Shown in pieces: positions 1-12,149 of a DNA stretch of 64,000 nt. A program made the translations under genes and the position numbers. Source of the DNA: Gnetum montanum (Eukaryota; Streptophyta; Gnetopsida; Gnetales; Gnetaceae); the NCBI GenBank assembly GCA_015680685.1, contig MNCI01004531.1, positions 316,843-380,842 of the forward strand, written 5' to 3'. Under the pieces are notes generated by a model, which saw only the letters and a list, made by a program, of their open reading frames with translations, was not told where the DNA came from and made no database searches. Each line of letters starts with the position of its first letter. Within the stretch, counting starts at the first letter, position 1.

Positions 1-273
1 GCTCGTCGTAGTTAGGCTAGATTAGATTTTCTTACCCTTTTCCTCTTAGCTTAGATTAGTTAATATTATTTTCCACTACCTTCAGGAGTAGCATAGAATT
101 AGGACACATCATACACCTCATCTAGACTAAACCATACGTGACATATGCAAAACTAGTCTAGGTGGGAAGACAGCGAACTGCGACCTAAGGCTAACTATCT
201 AGGTGCCACAACTAGTCACGCATGTGACGCTCGTTTCGTATGGTTGAGTGTAGGGGTACCTCGCCACTCATCA
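1..273 (+). repeat. Tat-like LTR, 3' part (cut by window start)
   Basis: The tract ends with the block found at the end of every Tat-like LTR in this window (GTTGAG.GTAGGGGTACCTCGCC..TCATCA). It aligns closely with the last ~300 bp of the solo LTR at 25,980-26,949, including the segment GTGGGAAGACAGCGAACTGC. No tRNA-Asp primer site follows, so this is a solo LTR or the 3' LTR of a + strand element lying mostly outside the window. The start cannot be seen. Confidence 0.85.
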
Positions 274-589
274 GCTTGCGTAAGAGAGTTTTAGTGAGAG
301 GCAAGGAAGAGCACTTGAGAGAGGTTAAGAAAATCTCTTATAAGTTTCTTGTCTTGAGCTTTAGCTCCACTGTGAGCAATTAAGGATTAAGAGGGAACAT
401 GTGTGATTTCTAAGATCCTTGGAAGAGTTGTGAGTAGAGCTTAGACTTCCTTAATAGGCTACATTACTAATCTCATTTCTTCTCTAAGTGTTTTTAATAA
501 CTAGATCTTTGCATAGTGAACTCCTACAAAAATAAAATGTATGCATGTTTAAAATATTTTACAAGGTTTTTTTTCAATTTTCATTTGAT
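274..589. other. Unassigned gap
   Basis: I see no gene or clear repeat between the LTR end and the LINE ORF1 relic. Confidence 0.4.
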
Positions 590-1450
590 ACTCTTGAATA
601 GTTACATCAGGTTTTTAAAGAAGGGATTTGGAACATTACTACCACTTTTCTTGTAGTCTTCCCATGGATTAAAGATTTTAACGTTGAAGAAACTTGTAAG
701 GGTACCCTACCTATTTGAGTTAGAATTCTAAAACTACCTTTGAGTTTAATGTTGTTCATCTAAGATATTAAAAGCCAATTAGGTAAGATTATTTGTAAGG
801 GCACCCTACCTATTCAGGTTAAAATTCTAAGACTACCTTTGAGTTTAATGTTGTTCATCTAAGATATTAAAAGCCAATTAGGTAAGGTTATTTGTGTGGA
901 TGCCATGAATGGTACTTGAGTAAGCCCCTCAAAACATGTTTGTATCACATTGGATCTACAACAAGAGCTACTAGAATATATTGAGATTTTGATTAATGGA
1001 AAACCTCTCATTTTACATAAAATCATATATTTAACTTTATTGAATTCTTGCTATTGTTGTTATCAACTATATCATCAAGTTTACAATTGTCCAAATTTTT
1101 GGAAAAGTAAGAAGTTGATCATATTACCATTTGTTAATGAAAAAGTTAGACAAGAAGTATGTACAAAAATCCATGCAAGAATGGAGCATGTAGAACATCA
1201 ACAAAAATAAGACCAATGTAACAATGTCAAAGAACAAGCATAGGTACCTAATGGAGATGCCTCTCAACCTCATATATTAGACATGAATGTGGATTCTATG
1301 AATAGTAACCTTCAATAATCTCTCATATATTTTCAAACAACAATAGAAGATGAAGACTTTCAAATAGTGTTCTACAAAGGCAAATGCAAAGGTAAAGATG
1401 TTGCAAATTTAACCTCTTATGATAGTGGTAAAAGGTAGTGCATCATTACT
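590..1450 (+). pseudogene. LINE ORF1 relic (DUF4283-like plus CCHC knuckle)
   Basis: Decayed nucleic-acid-binding ORF1 of a plant LINE. Read across frames it shows a FPWIKDFN-like stretch near 655-680, an LPLSLMLF..DIKSQLGK-like segment, then CITLDLQQELLEYIEI and a knuckle C-YC-C-YQLY-H-QVYN-C (CX2CX4HX4C) near 1,050-1,095. In the plant family this order is a DUF4283 fold followed by a zinc knuckle that packages the LINE RNA. The longest open stretch is 86 codons at 950-1210; stops and frameshifts break the rest. A 99-bp tandem duplication sits inside the DUF4283-like part. An endonuclease start lies just downstream on the same strand, as expected for ORF2. Confidence 0.6.
694..891 (+). repeat. 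99-bp tandem duplication inside LINE ORF1
   Basis: Two direct copies, starting at 694 and 793, differ at only a few positions. The period of 99 bp equals 33 codons, so the duplication keeps the ORF1 frame. It covers the LPLSL..DIKSQLGK part. Confidence 0.85.
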
Positions 1451-1671
1451 TCTTCAAGGTTCTTTAGTACTTAATGATTTTAGAAATATTAAAATGCAAG
1501 CAAAGAATAATAACTTGACATCATGATCTACCATAGGAGTGATTGAAAATATCAGTAGGTGCATCCCTTGGAATTTGGCTCACAACTATTTTATCTTATA
1601 ACAATTAGTGTTAGCAAATACTCTATTATTCTAAATCAAGATGCTAAGCATAACCCTCCTACACAATATCT

Positions 1672-1830
1672 ATGATTAAAATATATTTGTGTAATGTTAT
1701 AGGATTGACCGACCCTCTTGACTTATATCATGTACATTTGGCCATTGACATATATCCAGATATTATTTTTTACAAGAGCTTAAGATTCAAGAATTTAATA
1801 TTCAAGTGGATAGTTCTTGCATAAAACATC
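1672..1830 (+). pseudogene. LINE ORF2 start: AP-type endonuclease N-terminus, relic
   Basis: One frame reads CNVIGLTDPLDLYHV...DIYPDIIFYKS, resembling the start of plant LINE endonucleases (WNVRGL.dP.K...v...i....PDI.flQEtk). The first Trp and the catalytic Glu of the QE motif are not preserved. The match is lost after ~1,830, where sequence related to the foldback repeat begins. It probably belongs with the ORF1 relic upstream. Short and decayed, so moderate confidence. Confidence 0.45.
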
Positions 1831-2089
1831 ATTTTTTTTATTTCACTTAAATCATGTTGAAGAAAGAGGAGGTACTATCATTATGCTTTATTCCAAGTGA
1901 AATAGCTAAGTAATTGATACTAATGCAAATCCCTTTCATTTATGAACTTGTTCAATGGAAGCATACATGACTCATTTGAGAAAGAATTCCAAGGACTCAT
2001 CTGTAGATGTGTCTAGTACGAGTTCCAAGAATTCATCTATGAACTTGTCTAATGTACTCATCCATAGATAAGTTCAATTATGTGTCTAA

Positions 2090-2600
2090 GGACAAGTTCT
2101 AAGGATGCATCTAGGACTTGTTTGAGGACATGAGGATCCTAGACACATCCATAGCCCTCATTCCAAGTTGTGATCCTAGTTCCTTGGTAATAAATCCATA
2201 AGGATGTAGGATAGTATGACTAGGCCTAGTCCAATCAATGTATATAAGGGGATGTATGGGCACATTATGCCATCACTTGGGATAGGCTAACACTTGGTCT
2301 TGGGGGCACTCATTAAGTGAAGGAGACCTTGGATGCATTTAGGTTTGTTCCATAGATGAATCCTAGAGGATGTATCTATGAATCCAACTTGTACATGATT
2401 ACCCCTATATATGTTGATTAGGCTAGGCCCAATCATAGTATCTTACATCCTTATGGGTTTGTTCTTGAGGGACTAGGGACATGTCCATGAAGAAAGGCCA
2501 TGGACACATTGTTGAAGAGTTCTAAGGATGCCTCTATGGACATGGTCTCAAGAACCCATCTTGGTTCACCATCAAATTCTAAGAATGCATCCAGGACTCA
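2090..2600. repeat. Foldback (inverted repeat) element
   Basis: The segment around 2,145-2,258 (CCATAAGGATGTAGGATAGTATGA..AGGCCTAGTCC) returns as its reverse complement around 2,396-2,520. The arms are at least 80 bp with many mismatches and leave a loop of ~135 bp. The flanks contain repeated words of the GGACTCATCC / ATGGACATG type, also seen near 7,200-7,330. No coding capacity is seen. Confidence 0.65.
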
Positions 2601-2619
2601 TCCCTAGACTCATCTAAAC

Positions 2620-4830
2620 ATTGTTATTGTTCATAAAGTCTTATCTTGCTAGCAATACCTTGAAAAACTTCTTATTGAGATACAATTTAGAATTTATATT
2701 TTCCTCAACTTGGAGGAACCTAAATTAGTCAAGATAATCTAGAAAAGGAAAAAGGGTATGCAAAGATAAGACTTTATCCTTTTGAGGGTAAGGTAAATTT
2801 TTTGAATTACATATATTATCCCATTCAGGAGTAAAAACTAACTAAGGTAAAGAGGTAAAAATAGAAAAATAAGAATCCATTAGCTTTGAGGTTTCAAAGC
2901 TCTCCTCCTTCTCACTGATCCCATAGATCTTGTTGATATCTGCCCAATATCCTTCCTTGATCTTTGATGTCCTCTAATAAATCTTCATCCAGTTTTAATT
3001 TCCATTTTCTCCGCTTGTAGCTAGGTTCCTCCAAATTTTTTTTATTCTAATGAGCACTTAAGATTCTTCATTTGCTCAACTTCTACTCTTACAACAAAAC
3101 AACATATGAACAATAACAATGTTTATATATCATATTAATAGTAGGCAATCAATAGTTTGTCTCATGATGTAATAATCCATTGCAAAAGCCAGAGCATCAA
3201 TAACTAACACACATCTATATCATTTAAAAAATAAAAATCTCAAACTCTTTTACACTAGTCATCATTGCCATGTAATGGAGCATTTAAAAATTAAATAATA
3301 CACATTATTCAATATATGTATAGAATAGAAATAATCATAAAATAAAGTAAAAATTAAAAAATAATATGTAAGTGACAATGTAGCAAGGCTGCACTATGAA
3401 AACTGCATTCATAGTTAACATCACTAAGAATGTCACGTCAACATCAAGCTTTACTATAAGCACATTGCTTTCGTTGACTTCAGCACAACCATTACTATGG
3501 GTCTTTAGGGACAAATCCTTGCTAACCTACATTGGCCATGCATAGCCCTCTTCAATAACCATATGCACAATACATTGTTCTTGCCTAGAAAAATCCACCT
3601 GTTTAGAGCTGTGAAAGGTGGCCTTCTTGCTACACCAACGTTATCCTTGGATTTAACTAAAAACTGATGACCTATGCTTGCCATCTTACGAGCAATGCTA
3701 TGTAGCTTTCTAGAGCAAAAAATACTAAGCTAAGCACTATTGCTTATTACCTATGTAAATAGAATAATATCCTACTTAGAGGATATGGCTAGCATCTTCT
3801 TCTTACTTAACCATTTGAATGACTCAATGTCAAAATTTTGACATCTTAACAACTAGTAGGACTATGTGGCTTTCAAAAGTAATGAATTTGGTGCACATTC
3901 ATTGAGGAACATGTTCATAACTACCAATGTGGATGCTTTCTTTTTAGGCTGCTTGGTAGATGTAGAAGTAAAAATAAAATTGTCAACAATAGAACCAATT
4001 ATATTGCTTGGGACATATTCTAATAAGGATAGTGCATGTCCATACAAAAGATTCTAATAAATACCATTACTATTTCACTGCAAGGTAGAATATTCTTTGT
4101 TCCATATAGTACTATTAAAAATAATATGTTTAGTTTTATCAATTCCTCATTTAGGCTTTCTTAATAAATTTCTAAAGTAATGAATCATTGTGGAATTGGA
4201 ACAAAGTCAAAGCTTAACATTCCCAACACTACTAAAGTCTAAAAGATTTAAAGAAGAGAAATGTAAAGAAAAGAAATTTTTGGTATCAAGAAAGAAGAGT
4301 AGTAGAATGTATGTAAGAGATGGGGATAACTTCTCCCAATTTTCTAGGACAACCATATCAATAATGACATAGAACTTTACTATTATCTCTAATGCCAACA
4401 ATGAGTACAACACCAAGCTTCATACAATGTTAGCTTTCTCATTATTAATAGTTGTGATTTTTCCTAATGTTATGTGTGCATGCACTCTACACTACCTATG
4501 GCTACCACATGGCCTTATCCATGTGATTGCTACTCTAGTTCTTTGTTTTTACAATACCCACCACCCATGCATGTCATTATTAGTGTTTGCATGTCACTAG
4601 AGCTCCTTTCATATCATTGTGTATATTAGTGGAAAGAGAGTGTCTCGACTACTGCAACACTAATGAATAAAAAAACTCAACTTGAATAAAGGAGGGATTA
4701 TAAAACTTACCTTGGTATTTAGCTAGTTGAAAGTTAAGAGTTTTATTTGGTGGATGAGAGGTCTTGGATTTGATCCTAAGCTCTAAATTTTTTCTTTTCT
4801 AATATTCTACAATTTTATTATAATTTATTT
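2620..4830. other. AT-rich stretch without a recognised gene
   Basis: Only short reading frames (about 60-70 codons on both strands near 3,860-4,416), with no recognisable motif. It may be insertion sequence splitting one LINE into the parts at 0.6-1.8 and 4.9-6.8 kb. Confidence 0.4.
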
Positions 4831-4839
4831 GAAGGCAAG

Positions 4840-5930
4840 GATGAGCTAGTTGGATATTGGTAGGATAGTGACAACCTTTTCATCTCCTTTGAGGACACTA
4901 TGCAAGGCATTAAAAAACTAGCCTCTAGTAAAGCACCTAATGCAATAGTTCTTTATGAAGGAATGCTGACTTGGGGAGGACCTTTGGTATGGTAGATAGT
5001 TTGAAAAAAATTAAACTATGCTCTTCAAATTGGTTTAGATAAAGAATGGTGAACTAATAGAGCTATTTTGCTTTTTAAAATAAGAGATAGATTTAATTTA
5101 AATAATAAAAGGATGATTGTAATCAATAATATTTTTTCTAGGGTTTTTGAAAATATTCTTAAAATAAAGATTGAAAAACATATAGAAGAAAATAATTTGT
5201 GAGCAATTTCACAAGCTAGGTTTAGACATCATCATTCTACTATTGATCACCTTATTACATTTAAATATCTTATTGATTATGCAAAATGGAAAAATAAAAG
5301 AACTCTTGTTTACTTTGAGGATTTCTCTAAAGCATATGATTCAGTTATTCAAAGTAAGTTGTGAAAGTAATTACAAGGCATAGGCACTTCTCCATCTTTG
5401 CTAGTTTCTATTCAAAGTCTTTATCAATAGGTGTATATATATATCATAGATCACCACTCCCATAAAAATGTTTTATTACATAGTGATATTAGGATGAAAT
5501 AATATTGTCCTCTTTTGCCTACTCTATTTCGTATTCTTATTGATGAACTCAAAGAGTAGATGCAGAAAATTCCAAATAGATACTCTATGAAAATCAATGA
5601 TCACTTTGTTAACCTTTTATTGTATAATGATGATTTAGCTATCATCTCCAACTCTAAGGAAGGCCTATAATAAATACTAATTATTTTGAATGGTTTTTGC
5701 GAACATTTAGAAATGAAAGTTAACATGCAAAAAACCAAAATTATGGTGTGTGACACTAGGAATAATGCTTACTCTTTCACTATTGGAAAGGATCTAGTAA
5801 ATATGATACCAACTAGCATATACCTTGGCCTAAATCTTTCTCACAATTATAGTTGGAAGATGTATATTAAATAGAGTATTGCAAGTGGATTTAGAGACCT
5901 ATTTTATTTTAAAGAAATGTCATAAGGAAA
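4840..5930 (+). pseudogene. LINE reverse transcriptase relic
   Basis: Reverse transcriptase of a non-LTR retrotransposon, which would copy its RNA at a nicked chromosomal site. Across one broken frame I read KRMIVINNIFSRVFENIL, then QARFRHHHSTIDHLITFK, then LVYFEDFSKAYDSV (the D-x4-YD type first catalytic block), then LLLYNDDLAI near 5,615 (the YxDD box, here YNDD). The open stretch at 5686-5874 follows (FCEHLEMKVNMQKTKIMV..YLGLNLSHNYSWKMYIK, the thumb region of plant LINE RTs). Several TGA/TAG/TAA stops make it non-functional. The zinc-binding relic downstream is in the right order. Confidence 0.75.
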
Positions 5931-6479
5931 CTATATTAGCCTAGAAAATCAAAAAATAGTTATTTTTTTATATTATGCAACTAAATCTTTTGTATGGGTA
6001 TGCAATATGGGGTCCTAGACTTTCTAAAAAATATTATAAGAGCATAGAATAATGGCATAAGCATTTTTTGGTAGAAAATTTTGATTTAAAAGAAAGGTAC
6101 AATATGATTTGCTGCTTCTTAAAGCTAATATGATGCCTTTCGAGATAGAAGTTCTTTGTCAATTTGTAGAATATGTTCATAGTCTCTTTTGTATCATAAC
6201 AACTAAGTGTTAGTTGCTACTCAATAGAAAGGATGGTTCTACAAGAAAATTATTTTTCTCTAAAAATGAAATATTGAAATGGATATTCTACATTGCAATA
6301 AAAGGCAACTCTGTAAGAGTGTAAAAAAAAGGCATTTTTACACATATAGAGTAACCCAATAGGAAAAAAATAATTCTACCTAGATAGCATTAGAGGATAC
6401 ATCAATAAAAAAATAACTTATTTATCTGCTTCTATATCCTACTGCCTATGCTATCAAAGTAGTCGAGCAAGATTAGGCT

Positions 6480-6780
6480 CCCATTATTTTATAATTGAAA
6501 TAGGAAGATTGATCCACATTCAGAGAGAAGAGAGAACCTATCATTTATGCAATCAAAGAGCAATTGAAGATGAGTGTCACATATTCCTCAAATGTCCTAT
6601 TCTTGTACAAAGTTGCCAAAAATGGCAAATTATAGCTAGGTTTTTAATTGAACTTTTTGATATAGCACCAAGGAAGCTTGGTAACTTTATTGATGAAGTG
6701 TTTACTATACATATTTTTTCTGTTCAATAGATCCTAAGGGTCTCTAGATGCAATAGAAAACATTTTAATTCTTAATTGAG
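6480..6780 (+). pseudogene. LINE RT zinc-binding (zf-RVT) domain relic
   Basis: The frame at 6509-6730 reads RTYHLCNQRAIEDECHIFLK then CPILVQSCQKWQ. This matches the C-terminal zf-RVT pattern of plant LINEs (R.C.lC....ED..HfLl.Cp), with the first Cys replaced by Tyr. It follows the RT relic by ~600 bp, as in an ORF2 protein, and is followed by AT-rich 3' sequence. Confidence 0.65.
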
Positions 6781-7559
6781 ATTTTGATAAGAGTATATTC
6801 CTATCATTGAGATGAAAATTTGATCGAAAACTTCCAATTGTAGCTTGTAGTTATCATTAGCATGATAAATTGCTCAACACTTCCAACATGGCCTCATCTT
6901 ATGAATTTTCCTAAACTTAATATTTAATTAAAATCTTATGTAATAACCTATCCTCTAATTATTAACATTAAAACTTAGTTCATTTATTAACATGAGAAAG
7001 GTATAAGTAACTCTATGTTATTAAGTAATACTAATAGTAGTAATAACTAAATAATAATAAATAATCAAAGGTTTGGGGAAAAAAAGCATCTTAGACATAC
7101 CTCATTGATAGCCAAGTAAAGACTAAGCTAAATATGAGCATAGGATCTCATAGAAAACATATTTGTCATGGTTCCATGTTAAGCATGAGAATTTTGAGAT
7201 CAACAGATGAAACTTGGACTTATCTGAGGATCCATTCATGGACGCCTCTAGGACTCATCCATGAGAACTCATAATGGGAAGTTGTCCTTGGATAATTCTA
7301 AGATGTGTTCATGAACTAGTCCTTGAATTAATGTCCTTTTTTTTTTGCTTATTTGTCTTCAAACTTTCTTTATTTTCTTTGGTTTATGTGGTTAGAGTTA
7401 CATAGTATCTATTGTTTTTTGTTGGGTATCTTAGTAGAATCAAGGACTTTCAAATGATATCATGACAAGAGAGTAAAGGATATCTTATAAGGAAACTTTT
7501 CTATTTTTGAGTGAGAGCTTTAGCATTGATATACTAGTGAATAGAAATTGAGAGTTTTT
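6781..7559. other. Spacer between LINE relics
   Basis: AT-rich with no gene seen. Around 7,200-7,330 it repeats words shared with the foldback at 2.1-2.6 kb (GGACTCATCCATG, TGTTCATGAACTAGTCC). Confidence 0.4.
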
Positions 7560-7659
7560 AAGTCCTTATTAGAGACAATGATGTCACCATCATTGTTAAA
7601 CTTTAGTTAATAATCCATGTCCTAAAATAAGTTGGTCAATAGCTTTGTTTGGGTTATCC

Positions 7660-8145
7660 TCTCTATAAAGGATCAATGAGTTACCTTTTTATCTATTTAT
7701 ACTCTTAATTTTTCTAAGCTTAGATGTGAGGTGTGGGAATATAATCTTTTCAATTTTTCTAAGATTCCCTTTGTCATGGTTATAGATTTTAATTTTATTT
7801 CTTCCCAAAATAATCAAGTTGGAGGTAATTCTATCCCTATTTTTTCTAATGATAAACTATTTTGACTTTATATTTAGCAGAGATTCAATCTTTTTTATCC
7901 TATTGCAAATAGAGGAAATATGTTTGCAAATCAATGGTCTACTTGGAGCAATCATAAAGTTGGACAAGATAGGATCATTTTAAGACTTGACAAAGTTCTC
8001 ATGTCTTCTCGAATAATTTGCAAACTTAATCTTTACAATAATCTTTGTATTTGTGTTCTTTATCAATACACTTTATTTGATCATGTGCTTACTATTTTCC
8101 ATTTAACAATTAATCAAATAAACAAAAAATGGCCTAAATAAGGTT
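7660..8145 (+). pseudogene. Second LINE: endonuclease C-terminal half, relic
   Basis: Reads as FSKIPFVMVIDFNFI (the GDFN motif of AP endonucleases with Gly changed to Ile), and in the open frame at 7920-8141 as MFANQWSTWSNHKVGQDRII then RLDKVLMSSR. In plant LINEs this region carries the catalytic Asp/Asn and the substrate loop. It precedes an RT relic by ~700 bp, as in ORF2. Stops and an altered GDFN motif make it inactive. Confidence 0.6.
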
Positions 8146-8699
8146 TTTATTTTTAATACTTATTTTCTTTCTAGTGAAACTTCTTATAGTCTTCTTTTAC
8201 AAGCTTAAAATATTAGCCCAAGGTTAAGAGAAGAAAATGGTTGAATTACATGCTGGAATGGGGCTATGGAAAGAATAAAAATGCTATTTAGGTACTTGAG
8301 AAGAAAATCTAAATTTAAAAATAAAACTAGATGTTGAGCACAATATTCAATATCTCACTAAAAGACTTCATCATTCTCCTAGTGATATTATTCTCTAACA
8401 AGAGCTAGCTCAAGAAAGATCTATACTAGCTATATTACTTTTGATATTCAAAGTGTATAATTAAAAGATTGGATTAACTAAATTCATGTTAAAGATAAAG
8501 CTATAAAGGGTTTTTTTTTCCATTATCTTACAAGGTAAGCCTCCTCACAAGAAAATTAATTCTATTTTAGTTTATGATTCAGTTGTTGACCAGGATGATG
8601 ATATTTGTATGCATTTCCACTACTTTTATAAATAGTTCTCTCCCTTTTTAAGATGTAAACTTACAGAAAATGGATACCATTTGACAAAAAGTACCAATC

Positions 8700-9760
8700 C
8701 ATAACATTGATATCATGCCTCAAACTTTTCTCTCTTTGGATGACCTCACAAATATAGTGTTATCCATGCCTAATGACAAAGTTCCAAGAATGGATGACTT
8801 TTAGCTAAGTTTTATAAGTACTTTTGGCCTTATATTAAGTTTGATTTTTATGCTATGTACAAGGAGGCTATACTTACAGGATTTCTTAAACAAATTCTCA
8901 ATAGCGATATTATGAAATTATTATTAAAGGAAGGAGATCTTCATTTGATGAGGAATTGGCATCCCATCACACTACCTAAAATTGCATATAAAATTACCAC
9001 TAAAGTAGTAGCTTTCATGCTTAAAAAGCATATCTTTGAAATTTTTAATTAGGAATAATAATGTTTGGTTCTAGAAAATACATTTTAGACAATGTTCTAA
9101 CACTCACGAAAGTTTTGAATTACACTAAAGAGTCTAGGCATCACTACTTTCTTCTTAACTTGGATTTTACTAAAGCTTATGATTGAATTGAATAACCTTT
9201 TGTTCTTAGAACTTTGAAGTATATGCAATTAGGAACCTCATTTATTTATCATGTTTGGCTAGAATCTGTATTAATGGAAAATTATCTATTGTTATTTTAT
9301 TTTATTTTTATTACAAAGATCTATCCTTCAAGATTTCTCTCTTATCCCTTTTTATTTATTATTGTAGCTAGTGTGTTGGCCTATTCCTTTGATTTTGAAT
9401 GTAGAATGAACAATAATCATGGTGCCTCTCCTCCTTTTAATTTGAGTTGCAGAAATATTAGTTAGATTGTAGACAATACATTTCAAATGCTACAAAAAGA
9501 TATGTTAGAGATTCAAAAAGTTATGGATATAATTCAAACTTACTATGATGATTCTAACTTAAGAATTAACTAGAAAAAGTGTAATGGCATTAAACTTTAT
9601 TATAGGCTTCTTAATCTTAGCAGCCAAAATGTTATTTGAAGATGGATAAAACCACATGAGACCTTTAAATGTCTTGGCATACCTCTTTCTATGATTCCCA
9701 ACATTTCACAATTATGAGATTTAGTTGTATAGAATGTTATACATAAAGTAGAAAAGTGGT
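8700..9760 (+). pseudogene. Second LINE: reverse transcriptase relic
   Basis: The frame 8855-9052 gives LLKEGDLHLMRNWHPITLPK then IAYKITTKVVA, matching the plant LINE RT block (lIPKeGd...lrnWRPItLln..YKI.aK). Farther on are LLNLDFTKAYD near 9,150-9,185 (first catalytic block), a block near 9,330 resembling SPFLFIIVAS, a degenerate aspartate-pair region near 9,545-9,560, and FKCLGIPLSMIPN near 9,665. Multiple stops and at least three frame changes are needed. It differs enough from the RT at 4.8-5.9 kb to be a second LINE rather than a duplicate. Confidence 0.65.
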
Positions 9761-10267
9761 CTAACTGGCATCTTTATCTTCCTTGAAGGATTATTTTTAC
9801 AAAGCACATTCTTTCATTCACCTACATTGACTACTTCTCTTTCTTATATCTAAAAAATGAAATTATATTATAATTGAAAGAATTATTAGAAGTTATATTT
9901 GGAGAAATAATAATTTTGGTTTTGGCTTTGCTTAAGTTAAATTAAATATCTATGGTCTTTCCAAAGAGGAATGTGACATTAGAAATGGTAGCCTTCATGA
10001 CCAATCATAACCTCTCTTTGTAAAATGGATTCTTAAAACAATGTATGGTATGAAGAGCTAGAAGAAACTAGCTAGGCTTCATTTGTTAGCAAATGGATAA
10101 TAATCTTTTTCTTTCTTATTTATCTTAGTTAAATTGTATTTTTCTTAGAATTTCTTTGAAGATTAAAGGCTCCATGTTTCTTCAAGTTATGTGATAAAAA
10201 TGGCAAGTTGTTTCAAATTTTTGAGGTTGGTCTCCTAATTATGTTAGCCTTTCTATGCTTTAGTCAT

Positions 10268-12124
10268 ATTCATTATGGTGGTTTGTAGCATTTGATATTT
10301 TATTTTATTTTAACATATGTCTACTAACCCCTTTATTAGAGTTTTAAGTAAGCATGTATCACGTGCTTGATGGATCATTGGCACATGGGGTTCTACATTG
10401 GGCATGTGATATATGCTTTGGTTGCTATGTGTTTAATATGCCTTTTGTAGTTATTTTCTTATTATTTATTTATTTTAGTTTTAGAGAGATAGCATGTAGT
10501 AGTATCCTAGTTTAAAGGTCAATGTAGCATGGACTTCACTCATACACATAATGAAGGATTGCTAGGAATGCCTCAAGATCCATTTAAGGCCAACCAATCA
10601 CTCCCTCTATGCGAGCTCCACCAAATAAACAAACACATACCACAAGATGCTTCACATGTTAGGCTGCAAACAAAGAAAGCTAAGCTAATAACTAAATTAC
10701 CAATCTGCCCAACTTATAAAAAAATGTTAGGAAACAAATAAATAAAATTATTCAAACCTAGGCTACTAAGGACACATACCAATCACATATGAATTATTCT
10801 AATGTTGAGGAGCCCTAAGGCTCCTATGTTGTCAAATGTTGATGGGCCTAAAGTCTCATATAAACTTAAGTGTTGATGAGTTCTGAGCTTCATATTAGTT
10901 AAACGTGATGAGTCCTATATCTCTTATTGATGTTAAGAAATGTTAATAAGTTTTAAATCTCATAAATATACGTTTAAAATATTGATGATGCCTAAGTCTC
11001 ATATTTTGTTAATTTATTGATAAATGATGGTAGGTAATGGCAATAACAATAGGTAATAGCAACAACAACAACATGTAATAAAATAATGAAAGCATAAACA
11101 TTATTGTGGTACATTTGTTTTTGTTTCAAATGTTGAAACCTTAGTGAAATGTACTAGAAATTCAACAAAAATAAATAGAATTCAAATTGAGAAAATATGG
11201 AATAAAATTCATAATGGAATCTCAAAATATCAACAAAATTGTAGATTTAAAGCCAATTTGTAGAAATATAGATACAAAATCTTAAATATGATAAATGCAT
11301 GAACTAAATGCATTACATCAAACAACTATCATCAAAATAGAATGTACACTAACTAATTTGATCCAAAAACCTAAAATATGTGTAATAAATTTTCCTATAT
11401 AATTGGAAGCATTGCTAATAGAAATCCTCATGTGGCTAAGATCTCCTAAGAACAAGTTCTAAACCTAGAAACTAGAAAGATCGAATCTATGTGAGATTTG
11501 ACATAGAACCTAGAAAGAAAAGCACTTACATTGATTTGGTTTATATGAAGCTTCTTTTCTTTTCAATAGTGTCTCCTTTTGAACTTCCCTCTTTTTGATA
11601 TGAGCGAAGAAAATGGATGGTTTCTAATAGAAGGGTTGCTAGGCATTTATAGTCAAAAGGACAAGCGAGAGTGAAATTAGTTGGAAAATTACTAATAAAA
11701 AAATAAAACTAAAAAGAATATACACGATCCGAATTCTAGAATTAAAGTGAATATTATTTTTAAAAGGGTCTATACCCCAATGTTGGATTACTAAGCTACC
11801 TTAGGTACTATCTAATAGCTATGTTATCTTTAAATACTAACCAAGGTTCAAAGTACAAACCTAAATATACTTAAGTAGGACACTATTCCATGGTACTACT
11901 CTAAAATTAAAAATAACAAATTAATTAATTAATTGCCAAATAATTAAAAAAGGCATATAAAAGACATAACAACCATATCATACCACATGCTTAATGTAGA
12001 ACCCCATATCCTAATGATCCCTCAAGTGATATATGCTTACTCAACATTCTAATAAAGGGGATAGTGCACATATGCTAAAATAAAACAAATTAAAGTATCA
12101 AATGCTATAGACCACCATAATGAA
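10268..12124. mobile_element. Unit bounded by ~200-bp terminal inverted repeats
   Basis: The arm 10,268-10,465 (CATTCATTATGGTGG..TTTATTAG..GGGGTTCTACATT..GGCATGTG) recurs as its reverse complement at 11,935-12,124, with mismatches and small indels; similarity stops at both outer ends. The ~1.47-kb interior has tandem repeats (10,803-11,015) and no recognisable transposase. It could be a non-autonomous DNA transposon or two inverted solo copies of one short repeat. A related partial copy lies at 28,385-28,490. I could not define a target-site duplication. Confidence 0.55.
10803..11015 (+). repeat. Degenerate tandem repeat, ~34-40 bp x 6
   Basis: Units begin with GTTGATGAG-like words near 10,804, 10,838, 10,872, 10,905, 10,942 and 10,982. 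Each continues with a CCTAAGTCTCATAT-like core. The repeat lies inside the inverted-repeat unit. Confidence 0.7.
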
Positions 12125-12149
12125 TGCCATATACATATTCTTCTATCAA

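Noticed and set aside
10529-10741. 70-codon + strand ORF as a transposase fragment
   Set aside because: No catalytic or DNA-binding motif and no similarity I recognise, although it lies within the inverted-repeat unit.
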